A stretch of 64,000 nt of DNA. Origin: Kosakonia arachidis (lineage in GTDB: Bacteria; Pseudomonadota; Gammaproteobacteria; Enterobacterales; Enterobacteriaceae). The stretch lies in NCBI RefSeq assembly GCF_900116535.1, contig NZ_FPAU01000003.1, forward strand, positions 62,001-126,000. The letters are read 5' to 3'. Positions 7,476 to 16,205 of the stretch are shown in pieces. Numbering within the stretch: the stretch's first letter is position 1; every line of letters begins with the position of its first letter. Below the pieces are notes generated by a model. It worked only from the letters and a program-made list of their open reading frames with translations. It searched no databases and had not been told where the DNA came from. The translations under genes and the position numbers were made by a program.

Positions 7476-8621
7476 ATGTCCGTAAAAATGAAATTTGCTG
7501 TCACAGCCGCACTCTGTTTGGGGTCACTGCATGCCGCGAACGCCGAAACGGTTCTCAATGTTGCAACGGCAGGCGATCAAAATATGGTGGACTATGTCAA
7601 AACCTGGTTGGGGCCGAAATTTGAAGCGATGCATCCAGGGGTAAAAGTGCAGGTGATCGGCACCGGGCCAGGCGATGCCGGGTCGAATAAGATCATCGAA
7701 AAACTGACTGCGCAGCAGCAAAGCGGCGCGAAAAGTTGGGATATCGACGTCGCTGTGGTGCATCAGAACGCGGGTGGACAACTGGTTGAAAAAGGGTTGC
7801 TGGATAAATATCGCCCGACTGTCAGCACTGGCGCCATGGTGACGGCGGAAAACGCAAAGAATGCGTTGGGCGTCAATGTTGATGGCTACGTCATGCCGAT
7901 GTTCTTAAGTCAGACGGCAATTGCCTATAACAGCGATCTTGTCAAAACACCGCCGAAATCCTACGACGAACTGGTGCAGTGGTCAGAGAAAAATCCGAAA
8001 GCCTTTGGTTATAACGGTATTAAAAACGGCATGTCCGGCGTGAGCTTTGTGGTGGGCTGGATGTATGCCTACGGCACCAGTGCGGATCGCCTTACCGCGC
8101 AGCCTTACGATAAAGCCGTGGAAAAAGAGTGGACTCAGGCTTACGCCAAACTGAAAGAATTCAACAAGAACGTCACCTTTACGCCCGGCAACGCCGGGAC
8201 GCTGGATATGCTGAGCCGTGGCGAAATCACCATGGGGCCGGTGTGGGTCGATATGTTCTATAGCTGGAAAGATCAGGGCAAGCTCCCACCGTCGATCAAA
8301 CTGGCGTTGATTGCGCCGGGTATGCCAGGACAGCCGATGTACTACGTGGTGCCAGCCCATGCCGCGCAGGCCAAACTGGCGCAGGAATTTATTGCACTGG
8401 CGACCAGCCCGGAAGTGCAGGCGCAGGGGATTGTGAAGCAGTTTAACTGGTATCCAGGGATTGACGCGAAATACGTCAAAGAGAAGCTGGATGATGCCAC
8501 CTGGCAGAAGTTGTTCGCTGAAATTTCACCGCAAGATTTGGCGAAATACGGCAAGAATTTCCCGATTACCCACTACTTTGATGACATCAAAGAGGGTTAC
8601 GAGAGCCAGGTTTCAAACTGA
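7476..8621 (+). CDS. ABC importer periplasmic substrate-binding protein
   Basis: A 381-residue periplasmic protein. The signal peptide is residues 1-23, with an ANA/ET cleavage site, and the start is the ATG at 7476, which directly precedes it. The mature part resembles the extracellular solute-binding protein group that includes PotD, FbpA and AfuA. It begins 34 bp after the ATPase gene and is followed by a stem-loop terminator before the permease genes, which would leave the binding protein in excess. The substrate cannot be read from the sequence; neighbouring phosphatase-type enzymes favour a phosphorylated compound. Confidence 0.9.
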   Translation: MSVKMKFAVTAALCLGSLHAANAETVLNVATAGDQNMVDYVKTWLGPKFEAMHPGVKVQVIGTGPGDAGSNKIIEKLTAQQQSGAKSWDIDVAVVHQNAGGQLVEKGLLDKYRPTVSTGAMVTAENAKNALGVNVDGYVMPMFLSQTAIAYNSDLVKTPPKSYDELVQWSEKNPKAFGYNGIKNGMSGVSFVVGWMYAYGTSADRLTAQPYDKAVEKEWTQAYAKLKEFNKNVTFTPGNAGTLDMLSRGEITMGPVWVDMFYSWKDQGKLPPSIKLALIAPGMPGQPMYYVVPAHAAQAKLAQEFIALATSPEVQAQGIVKQFNWYPGIDAKYVKEKLDDATWQKLFAEISPQDLAKYGKNFPITHYFDDIKEGYESQVSN

Positions 8622-8631
8622 TGTTTTTAGG

Positions 8632-8665
8632 TGCCCGGATGTTGTCGGTCCGGGCATCTTTTTTT
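8632..8665 (+). terminator. Intra-operon terminator after the binding-protein gene
   Basis: The stem TGCCCGGA / TCCGGGCA with a nine-base loop is followed by TC and a run of eight T. It lies between the binding-protein stop and the first permease, so it probably acts as a partial terminator that lowers permease expression relative to the binding protein. Confidence 0.85.
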
Positions 8666-8687
8666 ACGGTGATAATTCAGGTTTACC

Positions 8688-9521
8688 ATGCGACATGCGA
8701 TGAAATATTTACTGCTGGTGGCTCCGGCGACGCTAATGATAGCGGTGTTTTTCCTCTGGCCGCTGGGCTTTTCGCTGATCTCTGCCTTTACCGGCGAGAC
8801 AGGGCAATTGACGCTGGCACACTTTGATAAAGTATTGGCGCTCTATTCGAATGACATACTGTTTACCGTGATTATTGTGCTGACGTCGCTGGCGATCCTC
8901 GCTCTACTGTCGATCGGCATCGCGGCGATCATTGTGCTGTCGCCGTTTCGCGGGATCGTCAAGGCGCTGGCCTTTTTGTACCGCCTGCCGTTGTTTATTC
9001 CCTTTATTGTGACCGCGCAAATGATGCGCACTTTTCTGGCAAAAAACGGCCTGATGAATAATGTGCTGGTCGCCGCCGGGGTGATGACACCGATGGAGAC
9101 CACCTCGCTGCTCGGCTGGAGCGGGATTATGATTACGTTTGTCTGGAAACAGATGGCTTTCACTACACTGCTGATTTGCGGCGCGATGTCGGCGATCGAT
9201 CCGGCCCATATTCTGGCTGCGAAAAACCTTGGCGCTTCCCGACTGCGTATTCTGTTCGACATTATTTTGCCGCAGGTGCTGCCGACGATTGGCGTGGCGA
9301 TGGTGCTGTCGACCGTGACGATGATGTCGGTCCTTTCTGTACCGCTGATGATAGGTACCGGTACGCCAACGATGATGACGGTGGATATGGCATTTCGCGT
9401 CAACTCTTACGGTGATTACCCGGTCGCCAACGCGATGGGCGTCATTTCATATCTGATTTGCGCGCTGCTTTCCTGGTTCTACTTACGTCACAGCCTGCAG
9501 GCGAAAGGAGCTCAGTCATGA
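8688..9521 (+). CDS. ABC importer permease, first subunit
   Basis: A 277-residue inner-membrane permease with about six hydrophobic segments. The coupling-loop motif for the ATPase is seen in AAKNLGASRLRILFDIILPQ (residues ~180-199), the EAA-type signature of binding-protein-dependent permeases. Its stop overlaps the start of the next permease by four bases. The start at 8688 has an AGGT upstream; an in-frame ATG at 8700 is also possible. Confidence 0.9.
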   Translation: MRHAMKYLLLVAPATLMIAVFFLWPLGFSLISAFTGETGQLTLAHFDKVLALYSNDILFTVIIVLTSLAILALLSIGIAAIIVLSPFRGIVKALAFLYRLPLFIPFIVTAQMMRTFLAKNGLMNNVLVAAGVMTPMETTSLLGWSGIMITFVWKQMAFTTLLICGAMSAIDPAHILAAKNLGASRLRILFDIILPQVLPTIGVAMVLSTVTMMSVLSVPLMIGTGTPTMMTVDMAFRVNSYGDYPVANAMGVISYLICALLSWFYLRHSLQAKGAQS

Positions 9522-10339
9522 ATGCCTTTCGACAAAAACTGCGCGGCAGTTTTCTGCTGCAAACGTTGCTGCTGACATTTCTGGTGCTGGCGCTGTTCGG
9601 CCCGCTGTTGAATCTGCTGATCTGGACGGTGGCGGAGAGCTGGTTCTTCCCGCATACGCTGCCGAGCCAGTGGGGGCTGAAGTACTGGAGCCAGGTGTTT
9701 AGTCCATATAGCGACGTTTCGGGTTCGCTGTCGATAAGCGTGTTGATTGCCGTGCTGGCAGTGCTGGTTTGCCTGATCATCTCTGTACCGGCAGGTTACG
9801 CGCTTGCCCAGCGCGGTATGCCATGTCGCGCATTTTTTATGCTGCTGTTTCTGATCCCGCAGGCGTTTCCCAATCTGACGGTGTATATGAACGTGGCGCG
9901 GCTGTTTTATCAGTGGGGGCTAAATGGCACGATTGCCGGTGTGGTGCTGGTGCACAGCGTACATGGGCTTATGTATTCCATCTGGATAAGCGTCGCGGCG
10001 TTTTCGGCGCTCGATCCGCTGCTGGCGCGGGCCTCGCGCAATCTCGGTGCCGGACCGGTATATACATTTTTCCATATTATTTTGCCGCAGGCCGCGCCAG
10101 GTCTGATTGCCGCCAGCATCTTTGTGTTTCTGGAATCGCTGGATGAGTTTACCGCCACCTTCTTCGTCGGCGCGCCGGATATCACTACACTGCCTATTTT
10201 GCTTTATACCGCCAGCATGTCGGGTAACTACCAGGTGTCGTCGATCACCGCGCTGATCCTGCTGGTGCCTTCGGTGCTGTTTATGCTGGTGATCCACAAG
10301 TTTATGCGTCCAGAAATGCTGTCGAAGCTGGGGAAATAG
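9518..10339 (+). CDS. ABC importer permease, second subunit
   Basis: A 273-residue inner-membrane permease, partner of the preceding one. The EAA-type loop is RASRNLGAGPVYTFFHIILP (residues ~170-189). I start at the ATG at 9518, which overlaps the previous stop (ATGA) and is preceded by AAAGGAG, rather than further upstream inside the first permease. It ends the operon before a terminator at 10382. Confidence 0.9.
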   Translation: MNAFRQKLRGSFLLQTLLLTFLVLALFGPLLNLLIWTVAESWFFPHTLPSQWGLKYWSQVFSPYSDVSGSLSISVLIAVLAVLVCLIISVPAGYALAQRGMPCRAFFMLLFLIPQAFPNLTVYMNVARLFYQWGLNGTIAGVVLVHSVHGLMYSIWISVAAFSALDPLLARASRNLGAGPVYTFFHIILPQAAPGLIAASIFVFLESLDEFTATFFVGAPDITTLPILLYTASMSGNYQVSSITALILLVPSVLFMLVIHKFMRPEMLSKLGK

Positions 10340-10381
10340 GTGGGAAGGTAGCGAATATGCAGGTCTACGTGGAGATAAAAA

Positions 10382-10405
10382 AAGCGCCCGTAGGCGCTTC
10401 ATTTT
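10382..10405. terminator. Bidirectional terminator between the importer operon and yjcB
   Basis: The stem AAGCGCC / GGCGCTT with a CGTA loop has CATTTTTAT on the plus side and a run of seven T on the minus side. It can end both the rightward importer operon and the leftward yjcB. Confidence 0.85.
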
Positions 10406-10407
10406 TA

Positions 10408-10689
10408 TCAAGTAATGACCATCGGCCAGTCTGGTGGAGCGTTACGCGAGACGTCCGCCATGACCTGCACCACGTTGTGCCAGATGTTAGTGATATCCAA
10501 TGCTGTAATGCCCAGCAGTCCGGTCGCGAACCAGCACGCCGCCGCTAGTCCCATACCGCTGCTGATCACTGCCAGGCCGATATAATCAGCCCGACGGAAG
10601 CGAATATTCAGCGTACTGGCCATAAACATCAACACTGCACTCAATAACTGCCAGCGCAACAGAACCACGCTGGTGGTAAAGGTAGCCAT
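10408..10689 (-). CDS. yjcB: YjcB family inner-membrane protein
   Basis: A 93-residue hydrophobic protein closely matching E. coli YjcB, from the N-terminal MATFTTSVVLLRWQLLSAV through IRFRRADYIGLAVISSG to the PPDWPMVIT end. Two or three membrane segments are likely. Function is unknown. I start at the ATG at 10689, which gives the E. coli length, rather than 30 codons upstream. In E. coli it is next to pdeC (yjcC); here a diguanylate cyclase gene and a repeat element lie between them. Confidence 0.93.
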   Translation of the reverse strand: MATFTTSVVLLRWQLLSAVLMFMASTLNIRFRRADYIGLAVISSGMGLAAACWFATGLLGITALDITNIWHNVVQVMADVSRNAPPDWPMVIT

Positions 10690-11427
10690 GAAACCATCCT
10701 CAGAAAGAATCGAATACCGGGCGGACCTGGCGTTACGCGCGAGTGGCAAAGGTGACACAGAAGTCCGCAGGAGTTGCACAACAATGTGAAACGGGCTGGC
10801 CGTTTCAAGAATGTGTGAACTGTATCACATTTGGTGATTTATTCACCAGTGGAAAATGCATTTTTTGTAGAGGTTTCCTACTAATTTTAGTGGGGTGATA
10901 ACGCGTTTTTTCACGAGGATATATTGCTTAGTACTTGCGGGAATTACCCCCGGTATTATTCATGTATTAAAGTGATATTTAGAGCCTATCCCATTAGGCT
11001 ATTTTATTTGCCATTTTGGTCCTGGGCAGTGCTCACACAAAATGTGTTGGCATTTTGAACGCCGCTTGCGGCGGCCCTTTAGGGCGAGCGAAGCGAGTCA
11101 TCCTCACGTACTGCGTGTACGCTCCGGTTGTTGCGCGCTGTCCGTGTCCAGACTGGCTGCAACAATATTCGCTTACCGGGATAGGCTCTTAGCACCCTAA
11201 TTGCCACAATATTTACAGTCCGCATAACATATATTATGCTTGTGTTGTTATCTTTATTTACCTGTGAATGGTTATTCAGGCCTCTGATCTTTATCGATAT
11301 ATTCTTTCTTGTCACGGTTTATGTGCTGCGCGCATTTACGTTATGTGACACTTGTGGGCGAATGTTTTTTCTTCCTGATTAAATCATGGCAGGCCGGTTT
11401 GGTATTAATAATCAGCGAAAAGAAAAA
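10690..11427. other. Long intergenic region upstream of yjcB and the diguanylate cyclase gene
   Basis: No gene is convincing here. The left part holds yjcB upstream sequence, with a TGTATCACATTTGGTGATTTA stretch that could hold regulatory sites. The middle is a 209-bp element with perfect inverted ends (listed separately). The right part is AT-rich and leads into the diguanylate cyclase gene. Confidence 0.5.
10981..11189. repeat. 209-bp intergenic element with perfect 12-bp inverted ends
   Basis: The element begins AGAGCCTATCCC and ends GGGATAGGCTCT, an exact inverted repeat. Inside are a GC-rich hairpin (CGCCGCTTGCGGCG region, near 11060) and a CTTTAGGGCGAGCGAAGCGAGTC-like stretch. There is no reading frame of note. 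Size and terminal inversion suit a miniature non-autonomous element or a structured intergenic repeat. No clear target-site duplication is visible. Confidence 0.65.
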
Positions 11428-12834
11428 ATGAAAACAGAGAATTTAGTCGTTTCTTTAGGAAACGGCGCTGCGGCGTTGACGCTTCTGGCGAAGTTGATGC
11501 CGTGGCTCGCTGCACAACGCTCCATGGAAGATATATTGTCCATCATCAATGCGTCCCTGGGCGCGCAACTTTCCTGGGTGGTGATCGAGCAGGACGACGT
11601 ATGGCAGATAGCCTGCAACGGAGAGATGGAGTGTACACTACGTGATGCACAAACTCTGCTGGAACAGTTGCACCTGCGTCGTAATCAGCGTGCCTGGCGC
11701 GTTATATGCTGGCGACGGCATGTCGGGAAATTATTATTCCCGACCCAGTCATTCAGCGCCAATAAATTGCAAAGCGGCGTGTTATGTAAGCTGAATTATA
11801 AAAATCTGAGCATCAAAGGTTATTTCTTTTTAGCGTTTTCACATCCTTTACCTTCACTGTCTATAATCAAGAACGTGGTTATTATTCTGGTGGAGAAACT
11901 TAAAGATTATATGGAGGACGTTTTTGTTAGAGAACGTGCCGCTAAAGAAATGCAGCGTGTTGTTACGCAATATAAAGCACTGTTCGATCGTGCCCCGGTT
12001 TTAATGAATTCTTTCGATAAAACAAATCGCTGTATTTTATGGAATGGCGAGTGTGAACGTTTATTTGGCTGGAGCATTCATGAGCTTAATCAGCAGTCCG
12101 ATCCATTAGCACTCTTTTTCCCTGATCCGGAGATGCGCCAGAAAATTCGCTCTTCGGTTAATACTTCGCCCGCCGTCGATATGCATGAGTGGCATCCGAT
12201 ACGGCGCGATGGACAGGTATTGACCGTGCTTTGGTCAAATATTTTGCTACCTGACCGCTCGATCTTGAGTATTGGCCTGGATATCACCGAGCGTAAAAAA
12301 GTGGAGCGGCAACTGGAGAAAAAAGCGACGATTGACGATCTGACCGGCTGCTACAATCGTTTCTCCATGCTGCGGAAGTTAAAAGAGGCGCTGGTACAGT
12401 GTAAACCTGAGGAACCCCGTAGCCATTTCAGTCTGTTAATGCTGGATCTGGATTATTTCAAAAACATCAACGATCGCTGGGGACATCTGACGGGCGATGC
12501 TGCACTGGTGCATTTTTGTGACCAGATTCGTGAGCATAGTGATCCGTCTTATCTCTTTGGTCGCCTGGGTGGTGAGGAATTCCTGATTTTGATGCCGCAC
12601 ACCGATCGTAAAAATGCGCTGCGTTTTAGCCAAAAAATTCGTGCTGCATTAGCTTGTTCACCTTTGTTAAGCGGGAGTGAAAAAATCCCGTTATCCTTTA
12701 GCGCTGGTTTAGTATTCGTGTACGGCGAGCAGACAGATACTTCAGTTTTACTTACACTTGCCGACAACGCGCTGTACGATGCAAAACGTAGCGGACGCAG
12801 TAAAACAGTGGTTGCCAGCGATTTTTATAAATAA
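11428..12834 (+). CDS. Diguanylate cyclase (N-terminal sensor, PAS, GGDEF)
   Basis: A ~468-residue protein without an obvious membrane segment. The first ~170 residues may be a GAF-like sensor. A linker helix leads to a PAS domain (residues ~190-285, ending in LDITERKK), then a C-terminal GGDEF domain with an intact GGEEF at residues 381-385, so it should make cyclic-di-GMP. The RxxD inhibitory site expected before the active loop is missing. I start at the ATG at 11428 with GAAAAG upstream; an ATG at 11386 would add 14 residues. It is inserted between yjcB and pdeC, which are adjacent in E. coli, next to a phosphodiesterase of opposite activity. Confidence 0.88.
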   Translation: MKTENLVVSLGNGAAALTLLAKLMPWLAAQRSMEDILSIINASLGAQLSWVVIEQDDVWQIACNGEMECTLRDAQTLLEQLHLRRNQRAWRVICWRRHVGKLLFPTQSFSANKLQSGVLCKLNYKNLSIKGYFFLAFSHPLPSLSIIKNVVIILVEKLKDYMEDVFVRERAAKEMQRVVTQYKALFDRAPVLMNSFDKTNRCILWNGECERLFGWSIHELNQQSDPLALFFPDPEMRQKIRSSVNTSPAVDMHEWHPIRRDGQVLTVLWSNILLPDRSILSIGLDITERKKVERQLEKKATIDDLTGCYNRFSMLRKLKEALVQCKPEEPRSHFSLLMLDLDYFKNINDRWGHLTGDAALVHFCDQIREHSDPSYLFGRLGGEEFLILMPHTDRKNALRFSQKIRAALACSPLLSGSEKIPLSFSAGLVFVYGEQTDTSVLLTLADNALYDAKRSGRSKTVVASDFYK

Positions 12835-13173
12835 ATACGCAAAGATGAAGGAATGTCATTCATTAGATGAAAAAATACCCGACAGGCCGCGCCATTTTTT
12901 ATCCTGCGGTGAGTTTAGCTTAATCAGTGATACTATGTTGTGTTAAGTGAAAACGCCTCATAACGAATGGATAAATATTTTCCTTAATATAAACATTGGG
13001 CACACTTTGACTTTATCTTACGGTCGAATATTCTGGTCATAACCAAATATTAGGTTTTTAATGAGAAAAGTCAGTTGCTAATGTCGTGTGATTCATGCAA
13101 CGTAATCACCTGTTTATCAAAGCATCCTGCCGTACATTAAAAAGGCACAATAAATGCGTGGATATAGGCGGAC
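12835..13173. other. Intergenic region between the diguanylate cyclase gene and pdeC
   Basis: About 340 bp. It contains a 33-codon ORF (12845-12946, starting MKECHSLDEK) with no clear ribosome site, which I do not call. AT-rich sequence before pdeC presumably contains its promoter. Confidence 0.4.
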
Positions 13174-14748
13174 ATGAATCATAGCGTCCTTCGCAAGATG
13201 CTCAGAGTCGTCGGGATCATCATAGGAGTCATCCTGCCGGTGATGCTGTCGCTATGGTTTGCACATATCCGTGCAGTAAATGAAACAGCCTCCCAGCTCC
13301 GCTCTTTTGCCCAACTGGCGTTAAATAAAACTGAAGTGGTTATCAAGCAAGTGGATAGCGTTCGCACCGCTGCGGAAAAATTTCACGGTCAGATATGCTC
13401 GCAGGAGCATCGCAAAGCGATGCTGGATATTGTACGCAGCAGTTTGTATGTTGCCGATCTCATCTATGCGCATGGCGATCAATTTTTATGCTCCAGCGCT
13501 ATTGTACCCGCACAATCGTATACTATGGCGCCCGCAGAGTATAAACGCTCGCCAGACATTGCCATTTATTATTACCGCAATACACCGTTTTATGCCGGTT
13601 ATAAAATGGTCTACATGCAGCGTGGTAACTACGTTGCGGTGATCAATCCTCTTTCCTATAGTGATGTTGCCTCGGAAGATAAAGCGCTGGCGTACGGCGT
13701 CTACGACACAGTGAGCGAATTATTTTTCTCTCTCAGTAAAAGTGCGAACCTGGAGACGCTGGAGAAACTGATCCACAGCCAGGCATCAACCTTCCAGCAG
13801 GATGGGCGTTTTTACACCATTGCACATTCGGATAAACGTCCAATTGCTATCATCGTGTCGACCTCTAATGCACACTATTTTCGGGCGCTATACCATCAGG
13901 TGATGCTGCTGCTGCCGCTGGGGCTAATTTGCAGTGTGATCCTTTGTTTGGTGTGGTCACGAACACGAAAAGAATTTAACTCGCCCCGCCGAATGCTTCA
14001 CCGCGCGTTAACCAAACGCCAGCTTCAACTCCACTATCAACCGATTATCGATATTAAAAATGGCACCTGTGTTGGCGCTGAGGCGCTGTTACGCTGGCCG
14101 TGTTTTAATGGCCAGCAGGTAATGAGCCCGGCGGAATTTATTCCACTGGCGGAAAAAGAGGGGATGATCGAACGCATTACGGATTATGTCGTCGATGAAG
14201 TGTTTAGCGATCTCGGCGACTTCCTGGCTGTGGTACCCCATCTTTATATTTCGATTAACTTATCTGCTGCAGATTTTCACTCTTCACGCCTTATTTCATT
14301 GATTTCCAATAAGGCCAGGGAACACGCTGTACGCGCGGAGCAGATTAAGATTGAAGTGACGGAGCGCGGGTTTATCGATGTGCCCAAAACCACGCCGGTG
14401 ATTCAGGCGTTTCGTCAGGCGGGCTATGAAGTGGCGATTGATGATTTTGGTACCGGATATTCCAACCTGCATAACCTCTATTCCTTGAATGTTGATATCC
14501 TGAAAATCGATAAATCTTTTATCGACACGCTGATCACCAACAGCACCAGTCATCTGATTGCTGAACATATTATTGAGATGGCGCAGAGCCTGCGTTTGAA
14601 GATTATTGCCGAAGGTGTGGAAACGGCAGAGCAAGTGAGCTGGTTACTGAAGCGCGGTGTGCAGTTCTGCCAGGGTTGGCACTTTGCCAAAGCGTTGCCA
14701 CCTGAAGAATTTAAACTCTGGGTGCTGCATCCGCCGTCATTAAAATGA
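13174..14748 (+). CDS. pdeC: CSS-domain cyclic-di-GMP phosphodiesterase
   Basis: A 524-residue inner-membrane protein matching E. coli PdeC (YjcC). A first membrane helix (~residues 12-30) is followed by a periplasmic CSS domain with the FLCSSAIV motif near residue 107 and a second helix (~240-260). The EAL domain is intact: AEALLRW, IEVTERGF, DDFGTGYSN, LKIDKSF and AEGVET are all present, so it should hydrolyse cyclic-di-GMP. In E. coli the periplasmic cysteines respond to DsbA/DsbB redox state. Position beside soxS/soxR is as in E. coli. Confidence 0.93.
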   Translation: MNHSVLRKMLRVVGIIIGVILPVMLSLWFAHIRAVNETASQLRSFAQLALNKTEVVIKQVDSVRTAAEKFHGQICSQEHRKAMLDIVRSSLYVADLIYAHGDQFLCSSAIVPAQSYTMAPAEYKRSPDIAIYYYRNTPFYAGYKMVYMQRGNYVAVINPLSYSDVASEDKALAYGVYDTVSELFFSLSKSANLETLEKLIHSQASTFQQDGRFYTIAHSDKRPIAIIVSTSNAHYFRALYHQVMLLLPLGLICSVILCLVWSRTRKEFNSPRRMLHRALTKRQLQLHYQPIIDIKNGTCVGAEALLRWPCFNGQQVMSPAEFIPLAEKEGMIERITDYVVDEVFSDLGDFLAVVPHLYISINLSAADFHSSRLISLISNKAREHAVRAEQIKIEVTERGFIDVPKTTPVIQAFRQAGYEVAIDDFGTGYSNLHNLYSLNVDILKIDKSFIDTLITNSTSHLIAEHIIEMAQSLRLKIIAEGVETAEQVSWLLKRGVQFCQGWHFAKALPPEEFKLWVLHPPSLK

Positions 14749-15197
14749 TGGTGTACACATAGCCATTACTCTTAATAAACGCATCGCCCTTTCCTCCCTC
14801 TGTTAATGCAGTAATAACGACAATAAATAGTTTATTGAAAGTATGATGGGGAAACATATTGATTCCATTGGGAATGTATTGAAGCTACAGGTGTGAAGCC
14901 CTGTCACTATTTAATGAGGTTCGCCGGGAGAGAGAACTGACGTGCTTTATAATGAATTTTTCATTTTATAAATATGAAAGACAATCTTGTGGTCAGTTAA
15001 TTCATAATTTTAATTCCAGCCCTACGCTAAAAGTGGAACTGTTTCGCCGAAACCACAATCCAGGAAAATAGTCGCTGTATTCAACACGAATAAGGGAGGG
15101 GACAAATTTATCGCTGGAGAGAGAGCTCAGCGGTAGAGTTTGGGGAGCGGTGAAGATTTACCACACCCGCTCACCCTGAACGTTGCTTTGATGGTTG
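14749..15197. other. Intergenic region between pdeC and soxS (convergent)
   Basis: About 450 bp with no credible gene. Near 15151-15175 an imperfect stem (GAGCGGTG / CACCCGCTC) may help end the leftward soxS transcript, but it lacks a T run. Confidence 0.4.
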
Positions 15198-15521
15198 TCA
15201 GGCATGGTGCCGGTAATCGCTGGGAGTGCGATCGAATTCACGGCGAAACACGCGCGAAAACGTCTGTTGTGAGACGTAACCTAAATCCATTGCAATATCA
15301 AAAATAGGGCGTTGCGTGGTGCGCAGCGCTTCGGCTGCCAGCAATAAACGGCGCTGACGAATATAGTCGCCCAACGTTTGATGCATCACCGTACGGAACA
15401 TTCTCTGTAGATACCACTTTGAATAACCTGACTTTCTGGCGACTACATCAATATTCATTGGTTGGTCGATATGTTCATCAATCCATTCGATAAGCGTCTG
15501 AATAATTTGCTGATGGGACAT
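15198..15521 (-). CDS. soxS: SoxS, AraC-family superoxide/redox-stress activator
   Basis: A 107-residue AraC/XylS-type regulator made of the DNA-binding domain alone. It has two helix-turn-helix motifs (around VVARKSGYSKWYLQRMF and IAMDLGYVSQQTFSRVFRR). Length and sequence agree with E. coli SoxS almost throughout. It is divergent from soxR, whose product controls it through the palindrome in the intergenic region. Confidence 0.97.
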   Translation of the reverse strand: MSHQQIIQTLIEWIDEHIDQPMNIDVVARKSGYSKWYLQRMFRTVMHQTLGDYIRQRRLLLAAEALRTTQRPIFDIAMDLGYVSQQTFSRVFRREFDRTPSDYRHHA

Positions 15522-15563
15522 AAAGCTTCCTCATTTCCCGATTCGTCGTTTTGTCTGGGAGTG

Positions 15564-15594
15564 AGTATAATTCCTCAAGTTAACTTGAGGTAAA
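15564..15594 (-). promoter_or_regulatory. soxS promoter with SoxR box
   Basis: The perfect 18-bp palindrome CCTCAAGTTAACTTGAGG (15573-15590) lies between a TTTACC -35 (15594-15589) and a TATACT -10 (15569-15564) for soxS. The 19-bp spacer is the overlong spacing that oxidised SoxR corrects by distorting the DNA. The site also overlaps the start region of soxR. Confidence 0.93.
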
Positions 15595-15602
15595 GAGGTT
15601 TT

Positions 15603-16061
15603 ATGGAAAAGAGAATGCCGCGCATTAAATCACTGCTCAGTCCTGGAGAAGTGGCGAAACGTAGTGGGGTGGCCGTGTCTGCTCTGCACTTTTATGAGAG
15701 CAAGGGACTTATAAAAAGCTTACGCAATAGCGGCAATCAGCGGCGATATACCCGCGATGTATTGCGCTACGTGGCGATCATCAAGATTGCCCAGCGCATT
15801 GGTATTCCGCTGGCGACCATCGGCGAAGCATTCGGTGTTTTGCCCGAGGGGCATACCCTGAGCAAAAAAGAGTGGAAGCAGTTGTCGTCCCAATGGCGGG
15901 AAGAACTGGACCGGCGTATTCATACGCTGGTTGCACTGCGTGATGAGTTGGATGGCTGTATCGGCTGCGGCTGTTTGTCGCGCAGTGAATGCCCGTTGCG
16001 TAACCCAGGCGATCAGTTGGGGCAGCAGGGCACCGGCGCGCGTTTGCTGGAAGATGACTGA
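15603..16061 (+). CDS. soxR: SoxR, [2Fe-2S] redox-sensing MerR-family regulator
   Basis: A 152-residue MerR-family activator. The winged-helix DNA-binding domain ([20 protein letters not shown], residues 13-32) leads to a dimerisation helix and the cluster motif [12 protein letters not shown]. The four cysteines are at residues 119, 122, 124 and 130, the [2Fe-2S] ligands of E. coli SoxR. It switches on divergent soxS when the cluster is oxidised. The ATG is 12 bp from the palindromic box. Confidence 0.97.
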   Translation: MEKRMPRIKSLLSPGEVAKRSGVAVSALHFYESKGLIKSLRNSGNQRRYTRDVLRYVAIIKIAQRIGIPLATIGEAFGVLPEGHTLSKKEWKQLSSQWREELDRRIHTLVALRDELDGCIGCGCLSRSECPLRNPGDQLGQQGTGARLLEDD

Positions 16062-16068
16062 AACGTGC

Positions 16069-16205
16069 AAAAAACTAAAGCGCCCGCTGGGGCGCTTTAG
16101 TCGTTTTCCGGTCTTTGTCTTTCTCTCTATCCCGTTCTGTCACAGGAGGGTTTCCCCCGACATCAGCACCCCTCAAGTATGTTGGAGGTTCCGGATTGTG
16201 CTGAC
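16069..16205 (-). ncRNA. ryjA: Probable RyjA-like small RNA, antisense to the soxR 3' region
   Basis: On the minus strand an 11-bp stem (CTAAAGCGCCC / GGGCGCTTTAG, loop at 16086-16089) is followed by six T, a stronger terminator than the plus-strand side. E. coli RyjA is a ~140-nt RNA in this position, downstream of soxR on the opposite strand. A TACACT -10-like box (16217-16212) fits a start near 16205. The interval has no reading frame. The assignment rests on position and terminator; the 5' end is estimated. Confidence 0.5.
16075..16107 (+). terminator. Terminator after soxR
   Basis: The 11-bp stem CTAAAGCGCCC / GGGCGCTTTAG with a GCTG loop is followed by TCGTTTT. The same hairpin ends the minus-strand RNA with a better T run. 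Confidence 0.8.
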
